DNA of 64,000 nucleotides from Chromobotia macracanthus (GCA_036877525.1 JAZGTH010000163.1:124001-188000), one strand, 5' to 3'; counted from the first letter of the stretch, positions 34,909 through 48,325 are shown. The notes: generated from the letters alone by a model not told the origin. Numbers and translations are program-made.

Positions 34909-35250
34909 TTTTGAAAAATCAGGCATTCTCGTTGCCATCACCTTGCCCCTCTGAAATTTTCAAACCAGGGAATTAAAAAGCACATGGCAAACAAAGCTCA
35001 AGAGACATGCTGAAGATGACAGTTAGAAAAACACTGATCACAAAAGACAGACATACAATCTCATGGCAAACGATGGTACAGTCCAGGCTAAAAAGGAGTC
35101 AGGATTCCATCCACATGGTAAACAATGGTACAGTCCAGGCTAAAAACAAGTCAGGATTCCAGCATCATGACAAACAATGGTACAGTCCAGGATAAAAACA
35201 ACTCGGGATTCTAGCCTCATGACAAACAATGGTACAGTCCAGGGTATAAA

Positions 35251-35275
35251 GGAGACAGGAGACAGGTACAAACGA
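35251..35275. repeat. Aberrant junction of a 52-mer with the tail of a D element
   Basis: GGAGACAGGAGACAGG contains a direct GAGACAG duplication. It is followed by TACAAACGATGG, the sequence that normally ends a D element. The tRNA-bearing part is absent. Seen once in the window. Confidence 0.75.
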
Positions 35276-36129
35276 TGGTACAGTCCAGGCTAAAAAGGAG
35301 TCAGGATTCCAACCACATGGTAAACAATGGTACAGTCCAGGCAAAAAAGGAGTCAGGATTCCAACCACATGGCAAGCAATGGTAGAGTCCAGGCTAAAAA
35401 CAAGTCAGGATTCCAGCCTCATGACAAACAATGGTACAGTCCAGGATAAAAACAAGTCAGGATTCCAGCCTCATGACAAACAATGGTACAGTCCAGGGTA
35501 AAAAGGAGTCAGGATTCCAGCATCATGACAAACAATGGTAAAGTCCAGGGTAGAAAGGAGTCAGGAATTCAGCCTCATGGTAAACAATAGTAGAATCCAG
35601 TCTTAAAAGGAGTCAGGATTCCAGCCTCATGAAAAACAATGGTACAGTCCAGGGTAAAAAGGAGTCAGGATTCCAGCATCATGACAAACAATGGTAAAGT
35701 CCAGGGTAGAAAGGAGTCAGGAATTCAGCCTCATGGTAAACAATAGTAGAATCCAGTCTTAAAAGGAGTCAGGATTCCAGCCTCATGAGAAACAATGGTA
35801 CAGTCCAGGGTATAAAGGAGACAGGATTCCAGCATCATGACAAACAATGGTACAGTCCAGGGTAGAAAGGAGTCAGGAATTCAGCCTCATGGTAAACAAT
35901 AGTAGAATCCAGTCTTAAAAGGAGTTAGGATTCCAGCCTCATGAGAAACATTGGTACAGTCCAGGCTAAAAAGGAGTCAGGATTCCAACCATCTATAGAG
36001 AGTACAGCCAAATGAGAAACACACCTGAAGCTGTCTGTCAGGAAAGACAAATGTCTCAAATAATCAGAATCTTGATTACCTTCCAAGTGTATTCTGCTGA
36101 AATCAACAATCATCAAAACAAGTTGCAGT

Positions 36130-36201
36130 TGCACTGGGTGGGATTCGAACCCTGGTCCTCTTGCATGGCAGGCGAGAGTTCTACCACTGTACTACTATTT
36201 C
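36130..36201 (-). tRNA. tRNA-Gly(GCC)-like copy 26, probable pseudogene
   Basis: Boxes intact; CAAG flank; half-changed palindrome; private AAGTGTATTC in the D body shared only with copy 28. Confidence 0.5.
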
Positions 36202-36909
36202 TTTTGAAAAATCAGGCATTCTCGTTGCCATCACCTTGCCCCTCTGAACTTTTCAAACCAGGGAATTAAAAAGCACATGGCAAACAAAGCTCAAGAGACA
36301 TGCTGAAGATGACAGTTAGAAAAACACTGATCACAAAAGACAGACATACAATCTCATGGCAAACGATGGTACAGTCCAGGCTAAAAAAGGAGTCAGGATT
36401 CCAACCACATGGTAAACAATGGTACAGTCCAGGCAAAAAGGAGTCAGGATTCCAACCACATGGCAAGCAATGGTAGAGTCCAGGCTAAAAACAAGTCAGG
36501 ATTCCAGCCTCATGACAAACAATGGTACAGTCCAGGATAAAAACAAGTCAGGATTCCAGCCTCATGACAAACAATGGTACAGTCCAGGGTAAAAAAGGAG
36601 TCAGGATTCCAGCATCATGACAAACAATGGTAAAGTCCAGGGTAGAAAGGAGTCAGGAATTCAGCCTCATGGTAAACAATAGTAGAATCCAGTCTTAAAA
36701 GGAGTCAGGATTCCAGCCTCATGAGAAACAATGGTACAGTCCAGGCTAAAAAGGAGTCAGGATTCCAACCATCTATAGAGAGTACAGCCAAATGACAAAC
36801 ACACCTGAAGCTGTCTTTCAGGAAAGACAAATGTCTCAAATAATCAGAATCTTGATTACCTTCCAAGTATATTCTGCTGAAATCAACAATCATCAAAACT
36901 AGTTGCAGT

Positions 36910-36981
36910 TGCACTGGGTGGGATTCGAACCCTGGTCCTCTTGCATGGCAGGCGAGAGTTCTACCACTGTACTACTATTTC
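36910..36981 (-). tRNA. tRNA-Gly(GCC)-like copy 27, probable pseudogene
   Basis: Boxes intact; acceptor GAAATAG; CTAG flank; CTGAAATTTTC flank as in copy 25. Confidence 0.5.
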
Positions 36982-38435
36982 TTTTGAAAAATCAGGCATT
37001 CTCGTTGCCATCACCTTGCCCCTCTGAAATTTTCAAACCAGGGAATTAAAAAGCACATGGCAAACAAAGCTCAAGAGACATGCTGAAGATGACAGTTAGA
37101 AAAACACTGATCACAAAAGACAGACATACAATCTCATGGCAAACGATGGTACAGTCCAGGCTAAAAAGGAGTCAGGATTCCATCCACATGGTAAACAATG
37201 GTACAGTCCAGGCTAAAAACAAGTCAGGATTCCAGCATCATGACAAACAATGGTACAGTCCAGGGTAAAAAGGAGTCAGGATTCCAGCATCATGACAAAC
37301 AATGGTACAGTCCAGGATAAAAACAACTCGGGATTCTAGCCTCATGACAAACAATGGTACAGTCCAGGGTAAAAAGGAGTGAGGATTCCAACCACATCAC
37401 AAACAATAGTAGAGTCTAGGCTTAAAATTAGTCAGGATTCCAACCATCTATAGAGAGTTCAGGCAAAAGAGAAAAACACCTAAACCTGTCTATCAGCTTC
37501 AGTCAGGATTCCAACAACATGGTAAACAATGCTACAGTCCAGGGTAAAAACAAGTCAGGATTCCAGCCTCATGACAAACAGTGGTACAGTCCAGGGTAAA
37601 AACAAGTCAGGTTTCCAGCCTCATGACAAACAATGGTACAGTCCAGGGTAAAAAGGAGTCAGGATTCCAGCATCATGACAAACAATGGTAAAGTCCAGGG
37701 TAGAAAGGAGTCAGGAATTCAGCCTCATGGTAAACAATAGTAGAATCCAGTCTTAAAAGGAGTCAGGATTCCAGCCTCATGAGAAACAATGGTACAGTCC
37801 AGGGTAAAAAGGAGACAGGATTCCAGCATCATGACAAACAATGGTAAAGTCCAGGGTAGAAAGGAGTCAGGAATTCAGCCTCATGGTAAACAATAGTAGA
37901 ATCCAGTCTTAAAAGGAGTCAGGATTCCAGCCTCATGACAAACAATGGTACAGTCCAGGGTAAAAAGGAGTCAGGATTCCAGCATCATGACAAACAATGG
38001 TAAAGTCCAGGGTAGAAAGGAGTCAGGAATTCAGCCTCATGGTAAACAATAGTAGAATCCAGTCTTAAAAGGAGTCAGGATTCCAGCCTCATGAGAAACA
38101 ATGGTACAGTCCAGGGTATAAAGGAGACAGGATTCCAGCATCATGACAAACAATGGTAAAGTCCAGGGTAGAAAGGAGTCAGGAATTCAGCCTCATGGTA
38201 AACAATAGTAGAATCCAGTCTTAAAAGGAGTTAGGATTCCAGCCTCATGAGAAACATTGGTACAGTCCAGGCTAAAAAGGAGTCAGGATTCCAACCATCT
38301 ATAGAGAGTACAGCCAAATGAGAAACACACCTGAAGCTGTCTGTCAGGAAAGACAAATGTCTCAAATAATCAGAATCTTGATTACCTTCCAAGTGTATTC
38401 TGCTGAAATCAACAATCATCAAAACAAGTTGCAGT

Positions 38436-38507
38436 TGCACTGGGTGGGATTCGAACCCTGGTCCTCTTGCATGGCAGGCGAGAGTTCTACCACTGTACTA
38501 CTATTTC
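38436..38507 (-). tRNA. tRNA-Gly(GCC)-like copy 28, probable pseudogene
   Basis: Partner of copy 26 at offset 2306 with the same private variants. Confidence 0.5.
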
Positions 38508-39214
38508 TTTTGAAAAATCAGGCATTCTCGTTGCCATCACCTTGCCCCTCTGAACTTTTCAAACCAGGGAATTAAAAAGCACATGGCAAACAAAGCTCAA
38601 GAGACATGCTGAAGATGACAGTTAGAAAAACACTGATCACAAAAGACAGACATACAATCTCATGGCAAACGATGGTACAGTCCAGGCTAAAAAGGAGTCA
38701 GGATTCCAACCACATGGTAAACAATGGTACAGTCCAGGCAAAAAAGGAGTCAGGATTCCAACCACATGGCAAGCAATGGTAGAGTCCAGGCTAAAAACAA
38801 GTCAGGATTCCAGCCTCATGACAAACAATGGTACAGTCCAGGATAAAAACAAGTCAGGATTCCAGCCTCATGACAAACAATGGTACAGTCCAGGGTAAAA
38901 AGGAGTCAGGATTCCAGCATCATGACAAACAATGGTAAAGTCCAGGGTAGAAAGGAGTCAGGAATTCAGCCTCATGGTAAACAATAGTAGAATCCAGTCT
39001 TAAAAGGAGTCAGGATTCCAGCCTCATGAGAAACAATGGTACAGTCCAGGCTAAAAAGGAGTCAGGATTCCAACCATCTATAGAGAGTACAGCCAAATGA
39101 CAAACACACCTGAAGCTGTCTTTCAGGAAAGACAAATGTCTCAAATAATCAGAATCTTGATTACCTTCCAAGTATATTCTGCTGAAATCAACAATCATCA
39201 AAACTAGTTGCAGT

Positions 39215-39286
39215 TGCACTGGGTGGGATTCGAACCCTGGTCCTCTTGCATGGCAGGCGAGAGTTCTACCACTGTACTACTATTTC
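39215..39286 (-). tRNA. tRNA-Gly(GCC)-like copy 29, probable pseudogene
   Basis: Partner of copy 27 at offset 2305; one extra T in the CTTTTTG run at its 5' side. Confidence 0.5.
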
Positions 39287-41437
39287 TTTTTGAAAAATCA
39301 GGCATTCTCGTTGCCATCACCTTGCCCCTCTGAAATTTTCAAACCAGGGAATTAAAAAGCACATGGCAAACAAAGCTCAAGAGACATGCTGAAGATGACA
39401 GTTAGAAAAACACTGATCACAAAAGACAGACATACAATCTCATGGCAAACGATGGTACAGTCCAGGCTAAAAAGGAGTCAGGATTCCATCCACATGGTAA
39501 ACAATGGTACAGTCCAGGCTAAAAACAAGTCAGGATTCCAGCATCATGACAAACAATGGTACAGTCCAGGGTAAAAAGGAGTCAGGATTCCAGCATCATG
39601 ACAAACAATGGTACAGTCCAGGATAAAAACAACTCGGGATTCTAGCCTCATGACAAACAATGGTACAGTCCAGGGTAAAAAGGAGTGAGGATTCCAACCA
39701 CATCACAAACAATAGTAGAGTCTAGGCTTAAAATTAGTCAGGATTCCAACCATCTATAGAGAGTTCAGGCAAAAGAGAAAAACACCTAAACCTGTCTATC
39801 AGCTTCAGTCAGGATTCCAACAACATGGTAAACAATGCTACAGTCCAGGGTAAAAACAAGTCAGGATTCCAGCCTCATGACAAACAGTGGTACAGTCCAG
39901 GGTAAAAACAAGTCAGGTTTCCAGCCTCATGACAAACAATGGTACAGTCCAGGGTAAAAAGGAGTCAGGATTCCAGCATCATGACAAACAATGGTAAAGT
40001 CCAGGGTAGAAAGGAGTCAGGAATTCAGCCTCATGGTAAACAATAGTAGAATCCAGTCTTAAAAGGAGTCAGGATTCCAGCCTCATGAGAAACAATGGTA
40101 CAGTCCAGGGTAAAAAGGAGACAGGATTCCAGCATCATGACAAACAATGGTAAAGTCCAGGGTAGAAAGGAGTCAGGAATTCAGCCTCATGGTAAACAAT
40201 AGTAGAATCCAGTCTTAAAAGGAGTCAGGATTCCAGCCTCATGACAAACAATGGTACAGTCCAGGGTAAAAAAGGAGTCAGGATTCCAGCATCATGACAA
40301 ACAATGGTAAAGTCCAGGGTAGAAAGGAGTCAGGAATTCAGCCTCATGGTAAACAATAGTAGAATCCAGTCTTAAAAGGAGTCAGGATTCCAGCCTCATG
40401 AGAAACAATGGTACAGTCCAGGGTATAAAGGAGACAGGATTCCAGCATCATGACAAACAATGGTAAAGTCCAGGGTAGAAAGGAGTCAGGAATTCAGCCT
40501 CATGGTAAACAATAGTAGAATCCAGTCTTAAAAGGAGTCAGGATTCCAGCCTCATGAGAAACAATGGTACAGTCCAGGGTATAAAGGAGACAGGATTCCA
40601 GCATCATGACAAACAATGGTAAAGTCCAGGGTAGAAAGGAGTCAGGAATTCAGCCTCATGGTAAACAATAGTAGAATCCAGTCTTAAAAGGAGTTAGGAT
40701 TCCAGCCTCATGAGAAACAATGGTACAGTCCAGGATAAAAACAACTCAGGATTCCAGCCTCATGACAAACAATGGTACAGTCCAGGGTAAAAAGGAGTCA
40801 GGATTCCAACCACATCACAAACAATAGTAGAGTCTAGGCTTAATAGGAGTCAGGATTCCAACCATCTATAGAGAGTACAGGCAAAAGAGAAAAACACCTA
40901 AACCTGTCTATCAGCTTCAGTCAGGATTCCAACAACATGGTAAACAATGCTACAGTCCAGGGTAAAAACAAGTCAGGATTCCAGCCTCATGACAAACAAT
41001 GCTACAGTCCAGGGTAAAAGCAAGTCAGGATTCCAGCCTCATGACAAACAGTGGTACAGTCCAGGGTAAAAACAAGTCAGGTTTCCAGCCTCATGACAAA
41101 CAATGGTACAGTCCAGGGTAAAAAGGAGTCAGGATTCCAGCATCATGACAAACAATGGTAAAGTCCAGGGTAGAAAGGAGTCAGGAATTCAGCCTCATGG
41201 TAAACAATAGTAGAATCCAGTCTTAAAAGGAGTCAGGATTCCAGCCTCATGAGAAACAATGGTACAGTCCAGGCTTAATAGGAGTCAGGATTCCAACCAT
41301 CTATAGAGAGTACAGCCAAATGACAAACACACCTGAAGCTGTCTTTCAGGAAAGACAAATGTCTCAAATAATCAGAATCTTGATTACCTTCCAAGTATAT
41401 TCTGCTGAAATCAACAATCATCAAAACTAGTTGCAGT

Positions 41438-41509
41438 TGCACTGGGTGGGATTCGAACACTGGTCCTCTTGCATGGCAGGCGAGAGTTCTACCACTGTAC
41501 TACCATTTC
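41438..41509 (-). tRNA. tRNA-Gly(GCC)-like copy 30, B box altered
   Basis: B box TGTTCGAATCC; first of a pair 1058 bp apart; private GTTGCTATCACC in the flank. Confidence 0.5.
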
Positions 41510-42495
41510 TTTTGAAAACCAGGCATTCTCGTTGCTATCACCTTGCCCCTCTGAACTTTTCAAACCAGGGAATTAAAAAGCACATGGCAAACAAAGCTCA
41601 AGAGACATGCTGAAGATGACAGTTAGAAAAACACTGATCACAAAAGACAGACATACAATCTCATGGCAAACGATGGTACAGTCCAGGCTAAAGAGGAGTC
41701 AGGATTCCAACCACATGGTAAACAATGGTACAGTCCAGGCTAAAAACGGAGTCAGGATTCCAACCACATGGCAAGCAATGGTAGAGTCCAGGCTAAAAAC
41801 AAGTCAGGATTCCAGCATCATGACAAACAATGGTACAGTCCAGGGTAAAAAGGAGTCAGGATTCCAACCACATCACAAACAATAGTAGAGTCTAGGCTTA
41901 ATAGGATTCAGGATTCCAACCATCTATAGAGAGTACAGGCAAAAGAGAAAAACACCTAAACCTGTCTATCAGCTTCAGTCAGGATTCCAACAACATGGTA
42001 AACAATGCTACAGTCCAGGGTAAAAACAAGTCAGGATTCCAGCCTCATGACAAACAATGCTACAGTCCAGGGTAAAAACAAGTCAGGATTCCAGCCTCAT
42101 GACAAACAGTGGTACAGTCCAGGGTAAAAACAAGTCAGGTTTCCAGCCTCATGACAAACAATGGTACAGTCCAGGGTAAAAAGGAGTCAGGATTCCAGCA
42201 TCATGACAAACAATGGTAAAGTCCAGGGTAGAAAGGAGTCAGGAATTCAGCCTCATGGTAAACAATAGTAGAATCCAGTCTTAAAAGGAGTCAGGATTCC
42301 AGCCTCATGAGAAACAATGGTACAGTCCAGGCTAAAAAGGAGTCAGGATTCCAACCATCTATAGAGAGTACAGCCAAATGACAAACACACCTGAAGCTGT
42401 CTTTCAGGAAAGACAAATGTCTCAAATAATCAGAATCTTGATTACCTTCCAAGTATATTCTGCTGAAATCAACAATCATCAAAACTAGTTGCAGT

Positions 42496-42567
42496 TGCAC
42501 TGGGTGGGATTCGAACCCTGGTCCTCTTGCATGGCAGGCGAGAGTTCTACCACTGTACTACCATTTC
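42496..42567 (-). tRNA. tRNA-Gly(GCC)-like copy 31, probable pseudogene
   Basis: Boxes intact with acceptor GAAATGG and 5' flank GAAAACCAGGC, a flank otherwise seen with B-box-altered copies. This suggests conversion between pair members. Confidence 0.55.
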
Positions 42568-42909
42568 TTTTGAAAACCAGGCATTCTCGTTGCCATCACC
42601 TTGCCCCTCTGAACTTTTCAAACCAGGGAATTAAAAAGCACATGGCAAACAAAGCTCAAGAGACATGCTGAAGATGACAGTTAGAAAAACACTGATCACA
42701 AAAGACAGACATACAATCTCATGGCAAACGATGGTACAGTCCAGGCTAAAAAGGAGTCAGGATTCCATCCACATGGTAAACAATGGTACAGTCCAGGCTA
42801 AAAACAAGTCAGGATTCCAGCATCATGACAAACAATGGTACAGTCCAGGGTAAAAAGGAGTCAGGATTCCAGCATCATGACAAACAATGGTACAGTCCAG
42901 GATAAAAAC

Positions 42910-45462
42910 AACTCGGGATTCTAGCCTCATGACAAACAATGGTACAGTCCAGGGTAAAAAAGGAGTGAGGATTCCAACCACATCACAAACAATAGTAGAG
43001 TCTAGGCTTAAAATTAGTCAGGATTCCAACCATCTATAGAGAGTTCAGGCAAAAGAGAAAAACACCTAAACCTGTCTATCAGCTTCAGTCAGGATTCCAA
43101 CAACATGGTAAACAATGCTACAGTCCAGGGTAAAAACAAGTCAGGATTCCAGCCTCATGACAAACAGTGGTACAGTCCAGGGTAAAAACAAGTCAGGTTT
43201 CCAGCCTCATGACAAACAATGGTACAGTCCAGGGTAAAAAGGAGTCAGGATTCCAGCATCATGACAAACAATGGTAAAGTCCAGGGTAGAAAGGAGTCAG
43301 GAATTCAGCCTCATGGTAAACAATAGTAGAATCCAGTCTTAAAAGGAGTCAGGATTCCAGCCTCATGAGAAACAATGGTACAGTCCAGGGTAAAAAGGAG
43401 ACAGGATTCCAGCATCATGACAAACAATGGTAAAGTCCAGGGTAGAAAGGAGTCAGGAATTCAGCCTCATGGTAAACAATAGTAGAATCCAGTCTTAAAA
43501 GGAGTCAGGATTCCAGCCTCATGACAAACAATGGTACAGTCCAGGGTAAAAAGGAGTCAGGATTCCAGCATCATGACAAACAATGGTAAAGTCCAGGGTA
43601 GAAAGGAGTCAGGAATTCAGCCTCATGGTAAACAATAGTAGAATCCAGTCTTAAAAAGGAGTCAGGATTCCAGCCTCATGAGAAACAATGGTACAGTCCA
43701 GGGTATAAAGGAGACAGGATTCCAGCATCATGACAAACAATGGTAAAGTCCAGGGTAGAAAGGAGTCAGGAATTCAGCCTCATGGTAAACAATAGTAGAA
43801 TCCAGTCTTAAAAGGAGTCAGGATTCCAGCCTCATGAGAAACAATGGTACAGTCCAGGGTATAAAGGAGACAGGATTCCAGCATCATGACAAACAATGGT
43901 AAAGTCCAGGGTAGAAAGGAGTCAGGAATTCAGCCTCATGGTAAACAATAGTAGAATCCAGTCTTAAAAGGAGTTAGGATTCCAGCCTCATGAGAAACAA
44001 TGGTACAGTCCAGGATAAAAACAACTCAGGATTCCAGCCTCATGACAAACAATGGTACAGTCCAGGGTAAAAAGGAGTCAGGATTCCAACCACATCACAA
44101 ACAATAGTAGAGTCTAGGCTTAATAGGAGTCAGGATTCCAACCATCTATAGAGAGTACAGGCAAAAAGAAAAACACCTAAACCTGTCTATCAGCTTCAGT
44201 CAGGATTCCAACAACATGGTAAACAATGCTACAGTCCAGGGTAAAAACAAGTCAGGATTCCAGCCTCATGACAAACAATGCTACAGTCCAGGGTAAAAGC
44301 AAGTCAGGATTCCAGCCTCATGACAAACAGTGGTACAGTCCAGGGTAAAAACAAGTCAGGTTTCCAGCCTCATGACAAACAATGGTACAGTCCAGGGTAA
44401 AAAGGAGTCAGGATTCCAGCATCATGACAAACAATGGTAAAGTCCAGGGTAGAAAGGAGTCAGGAATTCAGCCTCATGGTAAACAATAGTAGAATCCAGT
44501 CTTAAAAGGAGTCAGGATTCCAGCCTCATGAGAAACAATGGTACAGTCCAGGCTTAATAGGAGTCAGGATTCCAACCATCTATAGAGAGTACAGCCAAAT
44601 GACAAACACACCTGAAGCTGTCTTTCAGGAAAGACAAATGTCTCAAATAATCAGAATCTTGATTACCTTCCAAGTATATTCTGCTGAAATCAACAATCAT
44701 CAAAACTAGTTGCAGTTGCACTGGGTGGGATTCGAACACTGGTCCTCTTGCATGGCAGGCGAGAGTTCTACCACTGTACTACCATTTCTTTTGAAAACCA
44801 GGCATTCTCGTTGCCATCACCTTGCCCCTCTGAACTTTTCAAACCAGGGAATTAAAAAGCACATGGCAAACAAAGCTCAAGAGACATGCTGAAGATGACA
44901 GTTAGAAAAACACTGATCACAAAAGACAGACATACAATCTCATGGCAAACGATGGTACAGTCCAGGCTAAAGAGGAGTCAGGATTCCAACCACATGGTAA
45001 ACAATGGTACAGTCCAGGCAAAAAAGGAGTCAGGATTCCAACCACATGGCAAGCAATGGTAGAGTCCAGGCTAAAAACAAGTCAGGATTCCAGCCTCATG
45101 ACAAACAATGGTACAGTCCAGGGTAAAAAGGAGTCAGGATTCCAACCACATCACAAACAATAGTAGAGTCTAGGCTTAATAGGAGTCAGGATTCCAACCA
45201 TCTATAGAGAGTACAGGCAAAAAGAGAAAAACACCTAAACCTGTCTATCAGCTTCAGTCAGGATTCCAACAACATGGTAAACAATGCTACAGTCCAGGGT
45301 AAAAACAAGTCAGGATTCCAGCCTCATGACAAACAATGCTACAGTCCAGGGTAAAAACAAGTCAGGATTCCAGCCTCATGACAAACAGTGGTACAGTCCA
45401 GGGTAAAAAGGAGTCAGGATTCCAGCATCATGACAAACAATGGTACAGTCCAGGATAAAAAC
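42910..45462. repeat. Paired-tRNA higher-order repeat, block 6 (727 bp shorter)
   Basis: Same order as block 5 but only 2553 bp long. It has the first tRNA-like copy (44,717) and lacks the second. The break lies near 45,400, where a CAGTGGTACAG monomer is followed directly by the CATCATGAC monomer that normally lies downstream of the second D. This looks like an out-of-register recombination between 52-mers that removed a whole D element. Confidence 0.85.
44717..44788 (-). tRNA. tRNA-Gly(GCC)-like copy 32, B box altered
   Basis: B box TGTTCGAATCC. Its usual downstream partner is missing because of a ~727-bp deletion in this block. Confidence 0.5.
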
Positions 45463-47268
45463 AACTCGGGATTCTAGCCTCATGACAAACAATGGTACAG
45501 TCCAGGGTAAAAAGGAGTGAGGATTCCAACCACATCACAAACAATAGTAGAGTCTAGGCTTAAAATTAGTCAGGATTCCAACCATCTATAGAGAGTTCAG
45601 GCAAAAGAGAAAAACACCTAAACCTGTCTATCAGCTTCAGTCAGGATTCCAACAACATGGTAAACAATGCTACAGTCCAGGGTAAAAACAAGTCAGGATT
45701 CCAGCCTCATGACAAACAGTGGTACAGTCCAGGGTAAAAACAAGTCAGGTTTCCAGCCTCATGACAAACAATGGTACAGTCCAGGGTAAAAAGGAGTCAG
45801 GATTCCAGCATCATGACAAACAATGGTAAAGTCCAGGGTAGAAAGGAGTCAGGAATTCAGCCTCATGGTAAACAATAGTAGAATCCAGTCTTAAAAGGAG
45901 TCAGGATTCCAGCCTCATGAGAAACAATGGTACAGTCCAGGGTAAAAAGGAGACAGGATTCCAGCATCATGACAAACAATGGTAAAGTCCAGGGTAGAAA
46001 GGAGTCAGGAATTCAGCCTCATGGTAAACAATAGTAGAATCCAGTCTTAAAAGGAGTCAGGATTCCAGCCTCATGACAAACAATGGTACAGTCCAGGGTA
46101 AAAAGGAGTCAGGATTCCAGCATCATGACAAACAATGGTAAAGTCCAGGGTAGAAAGGAGTCAGGAATTCAGCCTCATGGTAAACAATAGTAGAATCCAG
46201 TCTTAAAAGGAGTCAGGATTCCAGCCTCATGAGAAACAATGGTACAGTCCAGGGTATAAAGGAGACAGGATTCCAGCATCATGACAAACAATGGTAAAGT
46301 CCAGGGTAGAAAGGAGTCAGGAATTCAGCCTCATGGTAAACAATAGTAGAATCCAGTCTTAAAAGGAGTCAGGATTCCAGCCTCATGAGAAACAATGGTA
46401 CAGTCCAGGGTATAAAGGAGACAGGATTCCAGCATCATGACAAACAATGGTAAAGTCCAGGGTAGAAAGGAGTCAGGAATTCAGCCTCATGGTAAACAAT
46501 AGTAGAATCCAGTCTTAAAAGGAGTTAGGATTCCAGCCTCATGAGAAACAATGGTACAGTCCAGGATAAAAACAACTCAGGATTCCAGCCTCATGACAAA
46601 CAATGGTACAGTCCAGGGTAAAAAGGAGTCAGGATTCCAACCACATCACAAACAATAGTAGAGTCTAGGCTTAATAGGAGTCAGGATTCCAACCATCTAT
46701 AGAGAGTACAGGCAAAAGAGAAAAACACCTAAACCTGTCTATCAGCTTCAGTCAGGATTCCAACAACATGGTAAACAATGCTACAGTCCAGGGTAAAAAC
46801 AAGTCAGGATTCCAGCCTCATGACAAACAATGCTACAGTCCAGGGTAAAAGCAAGTCAGGATTCCAGCCTCATGACAAACAGTGGTACAGTCCAGGGTAA
46901 AAACAAGTCAGGTTTCCAGCCTCATGACAAACAATGGTACAGTCCAGGGTAAAAAGGAGTCAGGATTCCAGCATCATGACAAACAATGGTAAAGTCCAGG
47001 GTAGAAAGGAGTCAGGAATTCAGCCTCATGGTAAACAATAGTAGAATCCAGTCTTAAAAGGAGTCAGGATTCCAGCCTCATGAGAAACAATGGTACAGTC
47101 CAGGCTTAATAGGAGTCAGGATTCCAACCATCTATAGAGAGTACAGCCAAATGACAAACACACCTGAAGCTGTCTTTCAGGAAAGACAAATGTCTCAAAT
47201 AATCAGAATCTTGATTACCTTCCAAGTATATTCTGCTGAAATCAACAATCATCAAAACTAGTTGCAGT

Positions 47269-47340
47269 TGCACTGGGTGGGATTCGAACACTGGTCCTCT
47301 TGCATGGCAGGCGAGAGTTCTACCACTGTACTACCATTTC
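47269..47340 (-). tRNA. tRNA-Gly(GCC)-like copy 33, B box altered
   Basis: B box TGTTCGAATCC; first of a pair 1057 bp apart. Confidence 0.5.
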
Positions 47341-48325
47341 TTTTGAAAACCAGGCATTCTCGTTGCCATCACCTTGCCCCTCTGAACTTTTCAAACCAGG
47401 GAATTAAAAAGCACATGGCAAACAAAGCTCAAGAGACATGCTGAAGATGACAGTTAGAAAAACACTGATCACAAAAGACAGACATACAATCTCATGGCAA
47501 ACGATGGTACAGTCCAGGCTAAAGAGGAGTCAGGATTCCAACCACATGGTAAACAATGGTACAGTCCAGGCAAAAAAGGAGTCAGGATTCCAACCACATG
47601 GCAAGCAATGGTAGAGTCCAGGCTAAAAACAAGTCAGGATTCCAGCCTCATGACAAACAATGGTACAGTCCAGGGTAAAAAGGAGTCAGGATTCCAACCA
47701 CATCACAAACAATAGTAGAGTCTAGGCTTAATAGGAGTCAGGATTCCAACCATCTATAGAGAGTACAGGCAAAAGAGAAAAACACCTAAACCTGTCTATC
47801 AGCTTCAGTCAGGATTCCAACAACATGGTAAACAATGCTACAGTCCAGGGTAAAAACAAGTCAGGATTCCAGCCTCATGACAAACAATGCTACAGTCCAG
47901 GGTAAAAACAAGTCAGGATTCCAGCCTCATGACAAACAGTGGTACAGTCCAGGGTAAAAACAAGTCAGGTTTCCAGCCTCATGACAAACAATGGTACAGT
48001 CCAGGGTAAAAAGGAGTCAGGATTCCAGCATCATGACAAACAATGGTAAAGTCCAGGGTAGAAAGGAGTCAGGAATTCAGCCTCATGGTAAACAATAGTA
48101 GAATCCAGTCTTAAAAGGAGTAAGGATTCCAGCCTCATGAGAAACAATGGTACAGTCCAGGCTAAAAAGGAGTCAGGATTCCAACCATCTATAGAGAGTA
48201 CAGCCAAATGACAAACACACCTGAAGCTGTCTTTCAGGAAAGACAAATGTCTCAAATAATCAGAATCTTGATTACCTTCCAAGTATATTCTGCTGAAATC
48301 AACAATCATCAAAACTAGTTGCAGT

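Larger units (their letters stand above)
31975..35199. repeat. Paired-tRNA higher-order repeat, block 2 (3.2 kb)
   Basis: Tandem copy of block 1 at an offset of 3023-3026; tRNA-like copies at 33,781 and 34,837. The second D is complete here, unlike in block 1, and has the CTGAAATTTTC variant at about 34,951 that recurs at 37,025 and 39,331. Confidence 0.85.
35200..37324. repeat. Paired-tRNA higher-order repeat, block 3 (rearranged, 2.1 kb)
   Basis: tRNA-like copies at 36,130 and 36,910, only 780 bp apart. The block opens with an abnormal join at 35,251-35,275, where GGAGACAGGAGACAGG runs into the AAACGATGG end of a D element whose upstream part is missing. The first D has variants GAAACATTGG, AATGAGAAACAC and AAGTGTATTC, shared only with block 4. 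No E element is seen in this block. Confidence 0.8.
37325..39630. repeat. Paired-tRNA higher-order repeat, block 4 (2.3 kb)
   Basis: tRNA-like copies at 38,436 and 39,215, matching 36,130 and 36,910 at offsets of 2306 and 2305. All block-3 private variants recur here. It also has a complete left half with an E element near 37,488 and the AAAATTAGTCAGG variant, so the duplicated segment seems to span roughly 35,500-40,400. Confidence 0.85.
39631..42909. repeat. Paired-tRNA higher-order repeat, block 5 (3.28 kb, full length)
   Basis: The most complete member of the family: AACTCGGG monomer, AAAATTAGTC variant, E elements near 39,782, 40,895 and 41,952, and tRNA-like copies at 41,438 (CGAACACTGG) and 42,496 (CGAACCCTGG). 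Two GGTATAAAGGAGACAGG monomers (near 40,420 and 40,580) are shared with blocks 6, 7 and 8. Confidence 0.85.
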
